The translations under genes were made by a program, and so were the position numbers. Shown in pieces: positions 53,383 through 64,000 of a DNA stretch of 64,000 bases. The notes below the pieces were generated by a model. It made no database searches. It saw only the letters and a program-made list of their open reading frames with translations, and had not been told where the DNA came from. The stretch lies in NCBI GenBank assembly GCA_963573385.1, contig CAUYLG010075681.1, forward strand, positions 1 to 64,000, given 5' to 3'. Within the stretch, counting starts at the first letter, position 1. Every line of letters begins with the position of its first letter. The DNA is from Cacajao melanocephalus. Taxonomy: Eukaryota > Chordata > Mammalia > Primates > Pitheciidae.

Positions 53383-54359
53383 TGTACTGTTCCTCCCTCC
53401 CCACCACGGTTTCTCAATCTGAACCACTCTCTTTCACCAGCATACACTGCACTGAGCAGAACAGATGAGGAGTACTTGGGAAACACAATACTGTATTTGG
53501 CTTTGTTGAGTGCTAAGTGTCTGTGCTCCTTGGAGATGTGAGCAGGAAGTACACAGTGTGTCAGACACTCTTGTTTTCACCTTCCATTTGGAAATGGGAC
53601 TCTTCCCAGGGCAGCACCCAGCATCCCACCAAGCACCAACTTCTCATATTCCTTTGTGGTCTCTGCTGGTATGGCAAGGTACCAAGGGGGAGACTGACTT
53701 TATATCATGGACAACCACTGTTCCTTAGAAGGACAACAAATTTGTTGTTTTATAGACGCCATGCGGGAGCAAAGGAGAAGGTAGTGATATGCAAAATGAT
53801 GTCTTTTCTCCTGCAGGATCCCCATGATGCATGGAGCTGCATCCAGGGTTGAGCAGAGACATGAAAGTCTTGGACTTGTGTGGGAAGCGTACATGCAAGA
53901 GGCAGCCGGCGTTTCCCAGAGCAGAGAAGCCCAGGGCAGGTGTTGCATTGACTGCACTTCCTGGACAGAAACACTATTGGGTTGGGCAAGGCAGGATTCG
54001 AGGCAGAGGTGTGGAGGCTTGCCATAGAGGAGGGCTTGCTGAGTGTCACTCCTGCAACCTGCGGAGGAGCAGGGAGGCCTGGCATGCTCAGGTAGACTCG
54101 GTCAGGCCTGTCTGCTGGGGAATGTATTCTGCAAATAGATTCCTGGGCCTGGAACAACTCGTCTTTCGACATGTGCCATCCATTTTTTGGAATAAGACAA
54201 TCTGGCACTTATGTACCTGGTGGGTTACCCTCTGGGCCTTTTCCCAAGAAACTAAAAGATTGGAGATACAGCAGCCTCCAGAGAGTTTGGGAACTCTGCC
54301 TGGCTGTCTGGCTTTCGGGAAAATTCTGCAGCTTGATTGATGGAAGCTGATGTTTCTAT
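53383..54359. other. Unassigned sequence with a long + frame
   Basis: Frames of 169 codons (+, 53831-54340) and 152 codons (-, 53750-54208) overlap. An acceptor-like 'cttttctcctgcag' precedes the + frame, but no donor, domain or codon bias distinguishes it. I leave it uncalled. Confidence 0.4.
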
Positions 54360-54482
54360 TTCCCACTTACTCAACTAACATGTACTGAGCACCTGCTCAG
54401 TGTGCCAGACTCAGGGTAAGGTCGTGAGGCAAGGGCAGCCCCAGCCTTCTAGAAACTCAAGTTCAGTGACAAAGGAAGGTAT
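54360..54482 (-). mobile_element. L2 fragment, antisense
   Basis: 'catgtactgagcacctgct', 'gtgccagactcagggtaag' and 'agccttctagaaactcaag' match the reversed L2 3' region. Confidence 0.65.
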
Positions 54483-54554
54483 CTAAATAAAAAATTAAAA
54501 TAAAACTTACATTTAGTGAGGAAAAAATAAAATTATTAAAATATAAGGAAGCAG

Positions 54555-54742
54555 CATGTGCAGCTTTGGAGTTGGGCGGACTCCACTCTGTGTCTCAGTA
54601 GCTGAGTGATTGGGCGCCTCAGTTTCTTTCCCTGAAATATATAAAAATGCCTGTTTGGCTGGTTTGGTAGGAAGATTGGGAATAGCTTCAACTATGAGAT
54701 TTTCCTGGCGTAGGATCTGGTACCTTGCAAGTGCTTAAAAAA
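54555..54742 (+). mobile_element. MIR
   Basis: 'tttggagttgggcggactc', 'tgggcgcctcagtttcttt' and 'tggtaccttgcaagtgctt' are in sense MIR order. Confidence 0.65.
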
Positions 54743-54974
54743 TGGTGGCTTTTCTTTATCGTGCTCATTACTAATGTAATGTTATAGAGAGAGAAATAAT
54801 AAAAATTGTAATGTGTTTTCCTCTCTCATGACTCCTCCCTGTGAAATCTCTCTCCCTGTGCTCGTTCCACACCTTGTTCATCAAAACCTGGAGCATCCCC
54901 TATTCCTGGAGCGTTACTCAAAAGGCATCTCAAAAATAATTATCTTAAAAGCAATAAGCATTCATTTTGGAACA

Positions 54975-55310
54975 GCGTTAGTCTGTTCGTGTTGCTCTAA
55001 GAAAATAGCGTCAACTGGGTGGCTTACAAAAGAGCAGAAATTTACTTCTTCCAGCTCCAGAGGCTGGGGAGATCAAGGTGCTCCCAGATCTAGCATCTGG
55101 TAACAGTTCACCTTCTGCATCACAGATGGCGTCTTCTTGCCTTGCCCTCACATGGTGGAATAGGAAGGGTCTCTCCAAAGCTTTATAGGGGCACTAATTC
55201 CATCATTTGGGCTCCACCCTCATGACCTAATCACCTCCCAGAGGCCCTACCTCCTCATACCTTCCCGGGATTTCAACCTGTGAATTTTGGGAGGACACAG
55301 ATATTCAGAC
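54975..55310 (-). mobile_element. MLT1A-like MaLR LTR, antisense
   Basis: 'cgttagtctgttcgtgttg', 'aactgggtggcttacaaaa', 'ccagaggctggggagatca', 'gaggccctacctcctcat' and 'gtgaattttgggaggacac' match a reversed MLT1-class LTR over nearly its whole length. Confidence 0.85.
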
Positions 55311-56139
55311 CCCAGCGGGAATTCTGTTCATTTTCTGAGCCCATCCCCAGAGACTGGGAATCAGAGTGCCAGGGGCATCTCAGGAACTGGTTTTCCCACC
55401 CTAGAAGTTCCCAGGTGACCCCACTTATCTGGTGGGTTGAGGGTAACAGCTCTAGATCATCTGCCCCTTGGGCCCTATCTGGAGTGTCCTGTTTTTCCGG
55501 TTAAACTACATTTCCATCCACATTCTGGAAAACCAGCTCCTCTCTCCTGGGCATTTCAGTTTTGCGAGAACTGCCATTTCTTGGAATCGCCTCATACCGT
55601 TCTCCTAGAATGACTTTTCTCATCCTGACGCCTTAGAATTGAGGCTCTTTTTAGAGCTGAATGCCCTCTACTTGACTGTCTTCCCTGTAAACAGAGATCT
55701 CATTTTAAAACTCTTCTCTCTGCCAAGCAGTGTGCATAACCATCCTAGGAGAATTTGTGGCCTCTGGGATACTTTTATAAACTGGGAGCGTCGTGAATGC
55801 TGCCAAGAAACTCTTTGTCTGAGGACGCAAACTGTACTTGACTCTGCACTTTTCCTTGACTCCCTACTCATCCTGCACCTCTGTTGCAGAAGGCTGGGGC
55901 TCGGAACCCCTCCTTTGGGCTTCACCGCCCCTTGCCATAAGGTACCCACTCTTGCTTTCCTACGGGATATTTCCACCCCTTCGTCTCTCCTTTAGTTGCT
56001 GCTTAACTGGAGCAGGTTTTAGTTTCTTTGCGAAGGGAATTATTTTTCCAGGAGTAAAAAACAGTTTCCTATCCTTCCTTGCTGTGTTATATTTAGCCTT
56101 GTAAATCGTTTTCCAAAGCTCGTTGCTTAAGACATCACT
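55311..56139. other. Unassigned sequence
   Basis: Single-copy. Opposed frames at 55639-55995 and 55668-55976 shadow each other. No splice-bounded exon is seen. Confidence 0.45.
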
Positions 56140-56240
56140 GCATCAAGGTGGCAATTTGTGTCTGTTTTGTTCACATCTGTATTTCCAACACCTGAAGTGA
56201 TGTAGTTAGTGCTCAGCAAATATTTGTCGAATGAAGAAAA
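56140..56240 (+). mobile_element. L2 3' end
   Basis: 'ctgtatttccaacacctga', 'tagttagtgctcagcaaat' and 'atttgtcgaatgaag' are the L2 3' terminal sequence. Confidence 0.75.
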
Positions 56241-57095
56241 ATACCGGCTAAATGATTGGATTTTAAATTTATGGAGTTAAATCCACAGAACCATAGAGAC
56301 TTAACATTGGATGTGATGGTAAAGATTCTTGATTATATGATTTTACCTTTAGAAAATGGGCTTTCTGAGACAGTGCTAGTGAGTGACAGAAATTTGGACC
56401 ATAACCTGGATTTTCCCTCTTCAATTCCAGTGTTCTTGGGCTCATATTTTTAGGGTTCATGGAAAATGAGAACCTTCCAGAATAGCAAGTTATTTATATA
56501 GTTTCGTGTACTTTGCTTCTCCCTGACTTGTGATGTAATAGAATTAGGAATTCAAATCAAAAGGCTGAGAGGATCGGATCAAATGGCTAAAGAAGACTTG
56601 AGAAAGATGGAGTTAATCTTTTGCTCTCTTTAAGTGATACTTTATGAGTATGTTTCTCTGTCACTCCCAAGATATCTTTTGGGTAGTATAGCTAGAAATT
56701 GCTTAGCTGAATCTGTGCATGTTAAATGCAGTTTTAGCTTAAGTTTTTGGTTCTTGCTTGGCAGGCTCTAATGTTTTGGGAGTGGGAAATGTGTTTCCTG
56801 TGCTGTATAGGCTCTATGGTGCAGAGTACAGGTAGTCATAAAGGGCCATCTTAGTAATGCCCAGGTGCTTCCTTGCCACAGTGTGGCAGGATGAAACCCA
56901 GGGGAGAGGAAACTTTACATGCTTTTCTAGGGGATACTCACTGAACACTGGATGCCAGGTCTTTGGCGAAATCACTAAGATGAATTGCTTTCCTTATTTT
57001 TTTTTTAATAGAATTATTATACAACTTTTGAAACCACAATTAAAAAAAAAATCTTACTGGAATCAAAGTACATAGTGATTAATCATTATCTTAAC
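56241..57095. other. Unassigned sequence
   Basis: A patch at 56285-56420 is faintly MIR3-like in reverse. The rest is single-copy AT-rich text. Confidence 0.4.
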
Positions 57096-57120
57096 TTTTT
57101 TTTTTTTTTTTTTTTTTTTT
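57096..57120. repeat. T25 homopolymer
   Basis: Twenty-five consecutive T followed by non-Alu sequence ('ggtgatgatggaggtgg'). The origin of the adjoining 57121-57540 is not recognised, and it may be an antisense retrocopy or plain slippage. Confidence 0.9.
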
Positions 57121-57539
57121 GGTGATGATGGAGGTGGAGTTGTCTGGCCGCCAGGCTATCTGCATTTGATTCTGAAGTTTGCCCTGGACTTCAGCCTTTG
57201 CCACCAGTTGTCCTGGGGAAAGGGGTGAGGGGCTGCCGGCCCAGCTGTCTGTAAAAGGAGATAGACTATCTACATTTTTACAAATTCAATTTAATGAGCC
57301 CCCACTGGCGGTGGCGCTTTGCATGTGTTACTAAAAATAAACCCACCTGTCGTAGGCTGCAGGATGGGCAGGGAAGCATACACATTTATACTGAACATTC
57401 GTATTTGTCTGTGAAGAGGAATCTATGTTTAGTGTAACTTAGGAAGTGAGCAGCCTTGTCCTGGCCCTTTAACAAGCCAATCTGCTTGGCATCACCTGGA
57501 GGGTAACCTGGGAGCAATTCAATTTAAAAACTACTTTTG

Positions 57540-57941
<402 letters not shown>

Positions 57942-58445
57942 CCATCCTTACCATTTTTAAATGCACACTTCAGTGGCATTGAGAACATTCACGTTGTTGT
58001 ACAGCCATCACCACCATCCATCCATAGAACTCTATTCATCTTGCAAAAGTGAAACTCCTTACCCATCAAATAAATAACACCCCATTCCCTTTCTGCAGGG
58101 TCTGGCCACCACCATTCAACTTTCTGCCTCTAGGAATTTGACTACTCTAGGGACTTCATAGGCAGAATCATACAGTGATTGTCCTTTTGTGGCTGACTTA
58201 CTATGTCCTTAAGGTTCATCCGAGTTGTAGTGCATTTTGGAAGCGCCTTCGTTTTGTGGCTGAATGATATTCCGTTGTGTGCAGATGTGCTACATGTTCT
58301 TTATCTGTTCATCTGTTGAGGGACACTTGTGCTGTTTCTGCCTTTTGGTTTTTGTGAGCAGTGCTGCTGTGAACAAGGGTGTACAATTGTCTCTTCAGGT
58401 CCCTACTGTCAATTTTGGAGGGTATACACCTGCTTTTACTTGTTA
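57942..58445 (-). mobile_element. L1M 3' region, antisense, part 2
   Basis: 'acagccatcaccaccatcc', 'gaatttgactactctaggg', 'tgattgtccttttgtggct' and 'gctgaatgatattccgttg' continue the reversed L1M in order. It is a paralogue of 43725-44345. Confidence 0.85.
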
Positions 58446-61400
58446 AAAATAGAGCAAAGAAAGAAAAACAGATTTGTATTTCTTCTCATCTTTGAAAATA
58501 TTTAATTATTGAATATGAATAAACCCAAATTTCCCCATTGCCACATTTCAGTGTGAGCATTGAGATTTCAGATTTATGTTTCCCTCCTCTTTGAATTGGA
58601 CCAGAAACTATACACCAGCATTTGGTAATGAATAAACACCATTTTCTGTCATGAAGTCTCATTCCTTAGGCCACCTTTCCTCTCAGATTCAAATATATTT
58701 TCCAGAGTGTAAATACTCATTTCTGATTTAAAACTTTTCAAACCACTGCTATAAAATGACAAGCCAAAAAGTACAGAAACCAAGTAGTATATATATCGGT
58801 TTTTAACTGCGTGAAATACTTAACTGGAAATAGTAAAGGCCTGAAAGATAAAAAAACAAAAATGGGGGTCGTCCCTTTGTTAGGGTGATGTTGAGCCAAC
58901 ATGATCATTGATTTTCAAGTGTTGTTACCAATCGTTTTCACACACTTAACCAAAAAGACCAAATAACAGGTATCATGGCTCTGAGCCTACCTGAGGGCAC
59001 ATGAATGACTTTTCCCACCCAGGTCCGGGCCTGGAGAATACCTCAGCAGAGGTGTCAGCAGAGGTGTAGGGCAAAATGGGCAGAGCCTAGCAATCTACCG
59101 GAACAGATGGAAAGGCAGGCTGCCACCTGCCAAACTGTCTTCCTCACTGGAGTGACTTGCCACACCCTGGACAAAGGGGTCAGGGGCTCCTAAAATTGCT
59201 GTTTAGCCAGCTGCTCCAGGAGTTCTAGGGTGAGCTATGATCCCTTTTCAAGAGTCTCTGGATTCCATTCTGCCCTTCAGATCCCTTCCCAATATCTTGT
59301 TCCCCAAGGTGGCCAGTGCTGAGGGGCAACAGAAACATTGGGTTGAGGAGGTGGCAGGGCTGCTTCCAGCCAAGGAAAGTAAAGCCCCCCCACCCCCCAT
59401 CCTATCTTTGGCTCTGGCTCTTCCAAAGATCACCTGACATACTCAGGATTCATCAGCCAGGGGATCAGAGGCTCCTCCGCCCAGCACTGACACACCCAGA
59501 GTCAGAAATTCTAGTAGCTTGGCATCCCTGGCTGGTGAAATTAAACTCCTACCAGGCACAGAAGCAGGAAGTCTAGGGCAAAATGACTTAAAAAGGGGAA
59601 GGTACATCTCACATGGAAGGCAAGGGTGCAGCCCCCGTGAAACATGAAAAATGCAAATGGAAACTTGCAGAAGGTATGTCAAATGTTTACTTTTGTGTTT
59701 TGAAAGAACCCCATAAACTCAAATACACACAGATGCCCAGGCAGTCTTAGTGCTTCATGGCAGGCGCTGTGTGCACAGAGAGGAGAGAGGCTCATAAACC
59801 AGATTATTTTGGCAACAGAAACTATTTCCTGGTTGTTGCGTTGTAAGAATCCTCTCTCCTTCCACAAGGGAGATATGATTTTAACAGCTCATATGTAAAA
59901 TACCGATTTTTCTCTATCCATTGTTAACTATCACATTTTCAAGGAAACAGAGAACGAGGGGTCTGGAGAACCCCCAAGGTTGGTCTGCATCTTGGGAGCC
60001 GCAGACACCATCTCCCCTCGAGTTGGAGGCCTGAAGACTGGAGCAGCTTGCCTGAGGTCCGAAAGGGCCAAGGATGCAGCCTTGAGCACTCTGCGTACCC
60101 GGTGATTTTTGTGGGTTCAAGCTGCAGACTTCTCCTCTTCTTTTCTCCCAGCCTTCTGCAGCCTTTCTGGCAGCTCATGAGCTGTGCCAGCTCTGTGCCT
60201 CATCAGCTTCACGCTTGGAGACTCTAGGGTTTGGCTCCCAGTTGCTTCTCGGTTGCTCCAAATCTAAATAGCGGCCATAGATACTTAAACACTCAAAGGG
60301 TGGGGTAGTGCTTTATTTAGAAAGAATGTGTATATTTAAATGTAGCTTTAAGGAGAGCAGGGGGCACATTTTATGAAAGCAGACAATTAGTCGTCTACAT
60401 ATTTTGTATTACCTATAGAATTGTTGAGTAGGGCCCTGGATCTGTAAGTCATGTTGGGATCTTCTTGGAGGAGGGTCTGGATGGAGTTTCAAGGTAGCAG
60501 AAGAAAATGCCCCAGCCCTCAAGGAATTGGATACAGGATTACACATGCATGCAGCCTTCCCGGATACACTAGCCTGCATTTGTCTTAGAAGAAAAAACAT
60601 TCTAAGAAAAATAATTGGGATACCACCTGTAAATAGCAATCAGGGAACCAGTGAGGATAGCCTGCCTCAGCAAACCCAGAGGGTCCTTGTGATTTTAGCT
60701 TTGTCTAACTGTGCTGTGCCCAGGATATATATATTTATTTTTGTCCCATGTTATGTCACCATGAACTTTATGCTTTTGATGGCGACTCTGCCCATGTGGC
60801 CTGTGGGAGTCGGAGTGGAGGCTGCTGAGTCTCCATAGGCATAAGCACTGATTGAGCCCGGCCACTGCTCGTTAGCATAGGTCACGACTCTTTCAGATGC
60901 ATCTGTTCATAATGAAAAACAAAAAAAAATATATTCTTACAACTTGTTAAATTCATCAGTTTGTTGTTATGTGTTCTCTCAGTTACTAGAGACTGAAAAT
61001 GGTGGTCACTCTTGTCTCTTGTGGGCTGGGTAGAGAGGAGAGGATGCCATTTTCGACAAAGGCTGGAAAAAGGAAGTTTCTCTCATAAACACTGAAAGCC
61101 AGGAGTTAACGATTGTATAGCTCTGATTGTAGGAACGAGAGGATTTATATGCATTTGCTGGACAGACTAATTCTAGGGATTTTATTTTCTGCCTCAGATC
61201 CTGCCTGTGTCTAGGAACCCCTGAAATAAGGCATTGATTCTATTTTTATTTAGAGTTGTGGTTAGGTGGTTTGCTTTTGTGGTTGCTGAATGTCTTTAAA
61301 TACCATGAATATGGTAGAGAATAATACTCTAACCATATAATACCTGATTTTCTTATTCTACTTACTTATGTCTAAACTTGTATATACAGAAAATTAAGTG

Positions 61401-63461
61401 CATGTGACTGGAATACGGGAGAATAGAAGATGAATTGTTGTGCGAAAAGGTATTTCGGCAGAAGGTTAAGTTATATTTGCACAAAGTTTTAATTGGTTAG
61501 AAGTTAACAGAAATGGCTTGCCAAGTGAACATGGTCTAGTGGAAAACACTTTTGCAGCCTGACCTTCACTTCTTTTCCAGATAGAAATGCATAAGGACTT
61601 TGGCTTTCCACATGTGTTAGGGACTTTTCATGTAAAGTACCATTTATTTTTTTCATCTCAGGGACTGAATCTGCTTTTACTTAATGATATACTCCCATCC
61701 CAGCTGTTTATGACTTAACAGGGTATATCTTCCATATGGAAATGGGGGGAAGAGGTTGGTGGAGAAAGCTGTGAAGGCATTGCACACTGATGGATGCTTG
61801 CGTAGGTCTGTGAAGAAAGGACCGTAATGGACACGTCCTAAACACGTGGTGCAAATAGCATTTCCTTATGGTGCCAAATCATTTAGAAAAGTGAATCCAG
61901 TGTCATCTTTAATCCCAAAACAATGTAAAGAAGACACTAGATGGTGCTGTAAACTAAGAAATGTATTGGTGAAGGTGGTGAGGTGGTACTAGAAGTTAAA
62001 TCCTCTGCCCCCCTAGTTTCTCTGGCTTCCTTGCCTTTTCCTGGTCAGCACACCACTCCTGCTGTGTGGAAGACATTTACTCATGGTGATTTAGAAGCCC
62101 CGTGCAAATGTGTTTCCCTGAGTTTATATCTATTTTAGAACTAAACCAGCCTCAGTTAGCTAATGACAGTGAAACTAGATGAGATGTGAATTTGAGATCA
62201 GACAAGCTACTCAAATATTTGGGCCAAAGTTAATACCCAGTTTTGGATTGGGTTATTTAAAGAAGGAAAAAAACTATTAATAACTTGATCAACAGCCATG
62301 TTGTTTGACCTATATTTGTGTAGAAAATACATTCTTAAAAATCTGTGTGAAGTGAAATTTTATATATAAAGTTATTTTTTTTCTTCCCCTTTCACCATCC
62401 CTCTCAGTGGGACAGCCCCATGGAAAGTATTTTGGCATCAAGTTAACATTAAATAGACAGTCCGGACATTCACTTCCAGAAGCATTTGTTTACTCAGTTC
62501 TCCCACTTCTGTTACGCGGTATAAGGCCTTTCACAAATGGGTGATTATTGATCCACTTGGATTCGTGGAACTAGGCAAGAATTTCGCAGCTGACCACACA
62601 CACAGAGGTGACACATAGAGTACTTACTGAGGCAGACCAGCTGACAGAGTGGACGCTGTAGGGATGCCTGTAAGAACTCAGTGTGATTTCGGTTGTGTCT
62701 TAATATAGCAATTAAAAAAACATTGGTGTAGAATGTGAAAAGGTGTCTTCTTTTGAATCAGACCTTTAAAACCCGTTTGGAACATTTAACTCTTGTTCTT
62801 CATTAGAATTTAGTGAAGTTTGTAAGTCAGAGGCCCTAAGTGATTTTACTATCAGATAAAATGCTAATGGACCCGACAGGAAATTTTACGATTGTTTCTA
62901 GAGTAGGGCATTTTAAATTTTCTAACAAGTTTTGTTTTTGCTCTAATGGCTCTGGAAAGTATGAGGTTTGAAACATCCACATAGAGTGGTTGGATTAAGT
63001 TTATGAAGATTATAACCTACTGAGTTATCAGATTGACCGGCTTCGTTGAAAAAATTCATGATTGAATGTGTTAAAGTAGAAAGTAGTTGTACAAAGAATC
63101 CACCTCAGAGGAGAGTAAAAGCATTTTCAGGACACGTGTTGCATTTATATTTTGGCTTCTATTACCTTATATTTACTTTGAATAATGACAAAATTACTTT
63201 GCGTTTGACCTAATTACAGAGGTGTGACCCAGGAATGATCTGGTTGACTGAGAGAAGGCTTAGCAGGAAGACAGGAGACCCCGGGGGCTGCCTGGCTGTT
63301 GGGCATGCATAAAGAGAAATAACCGCACATGAAAATTCCCCAGAGGGAATGAAAACGTGTTATTTCCCTAGAAGAGAACAGTCCCAATGAGAAATGTAGC
63401 ATGGTTTTATTTCCAAAGCAGGGTAAAAGCCAGGCATTGAATTGGCAGAGTGGCCCCACAG
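58446..63461. other. Inferred intronic single-copy sequence, 5 kb
   Basis: I can name no transposon, exon or RNA gene here. It is AT-rich except 58980-59560 and 59930-60200, which are GC-richer without CpG clustering. A short ATATATATATTTATTT run lies near 60726. Frames of up to about 103 codons on both strands are unsupported. An unusually long repeat-poor stretch for this window. Confidence 0.4.
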
Positions 63462-63545
63462 CACACTTGCATGTGTATGCAGGTGTGTGCACATGTGTGG
63501 ACATGTTGGCATTTGTGTCCATTTGTGCACGTGTGTGGCATTGAG
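63462..63545. repeat. Imperfect GT-rich tandem repeat
   Basis: Irregular units such as GTGTGTGCACATGTGTGG and GCATTTGTGTCC with frequent GTGCAC palindromes. Probably a decayed microsatellite. The frames crossing it are low-complexity. Confidence 0.8.
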
Positions 63546-63878
63546 ACCAACCTCCTGCATCACTCAAGACCAGCTATACTTACAGTGAACTTTGTGTTTC
63601 AGCCAGTATTGATTTTTAGATGGCCCATTGAGATAGAAATATTGAGCTGTTAATATGGTAAGTTAAGAGCGGCACTCGTACTTAATTGTTTTGCAGAGGT
63701 TAAATTAAGTAACTGTTCCCTGTCGGCTAAATAAGAGTGTAGGAGATGAGAGGGCATGATACCGATGTTATAGAACTTTCCTGAAGCCCCAGATTCGTGG
63801 CCTCTAGTGTAACTACTTTTTCTCAAGATGAATGCAGTGGTCTCAGTAAATACAGAGCTGAAGTCTCGTCTTTGGCAG

Positions 63879-63977
63879 GCAGCGTTCTCTGGACAGCCGT
63901 TTTCGCTCCAGCAGTTGACAGGGAGGCTATCCTCTCCCGAAGGCCACAGGCCTTCTCGGCCTTCGGAGCTCAGGCAG
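63879..63977 (+). CDS. Possible third coding exon (low confidence)
   Basis: 'gtctcgtctttggcag' is a fair acceptor ending at 63878. CAG|gtgcat after 63977 is only a weak donor, and the exon might run past the window. Two frames stay open across it. The frame that starts on the third base, as required after the phase-1 end of the 37099 exon, is one of them. The peptide matches nothing I know. The 9-bp inverted repeat CCGAAGGCC/GGCCTTCGG (63938-63968) may equally be a chance GC-rich hairpin. Confidence 0.25.
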
Positions 63978-64000
63978 GTGCATGCCTGCCCCTCCAGGGG

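Noticed and set aside
53750..54340. Overlapping frames of 169 (+) and 152 (-) codons
   Set aside because: They are mutually antisense. An acceptor-like site precedes the + frame, but no donor or recognisable protein feature follows.

Overview
This window is ordinary vertebrate nuclear DNA, almost certainly primate and probably human or a great ape. The evidence is a dense set of dimeric Alu elements (about 17 recognisable copies, including S-like and older J-like ones), L1 3' ends that look relatively young, much older L1M, L2 and MIR debris, MaLR LTRs, and Tigger and hAT DNA-transposon fossils. Most reading frames longer than 60 codons lie inside Alus, L1s or GC-rich intron and start at chance ATGs. 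There is no bacterial, organellar or free-viral gene organisation.

Layout. Bases 1-571 hold a GC-rich LTR-like sequence with an internal ~180-bp duplication and an AATAAA signal. From 572 to about 3900 an old antisense L1M is cut into pieces by later insertions: a TG tract, three Alus, a MaLR LTR and one insert I cannot name. Two more MaLR LTRs follow (4573-4997, 5339-5737). The next 30 kb is mostly single-copy sequence with scattered Alu, MIR and L2 copies, two nested pairs (Alu in Alu at 12.4-13.0 kb; younger L1 in older L1 at 23.1-24.3 kb) and an 860-bp G-rich, C-poor tract (26.6-27.5 kb). From 33.6 to 46.8 kb L1 remains dominate, including a 3.4-kb diverged L1M/HAL1-like element (39.5-43.0 kb) and a 5'-inverted L1 with perfect target-site duplications (46.1-46.8 kb). 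The last 17 kb is mostly single-copy with a few ancient repeats.

Genes. I see two convincing internal coding exons on the + strand, 6321-6416 (96 bp) and 37099-37186 (88 bp). Each has a good acceptor and donor and exactly one open frame, and their phases are compatible. I infer that the window lies within one large + strand gene, so the 30.7 kb between the exons would be intron. A weaker third exon candidate sits at 63879-63977. I do not recognise the encoded protein and leave the symbol empty. I found no confident tRNA, rRNA, snRNA or CRISPR, and no CpG-island promoter.

Limits. Repeat families were assigned by recognising consensus sequence by eye, so ends are accurate to perhaps 5-30 bases and subfamilies are tentative. 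I found no new biological system. The most unusual items are a perfect 24-bp-arm hairpin beside an Alu, a pair of left-arm-only Alus that share private variants, and an unidentified poly-T-headed insert.
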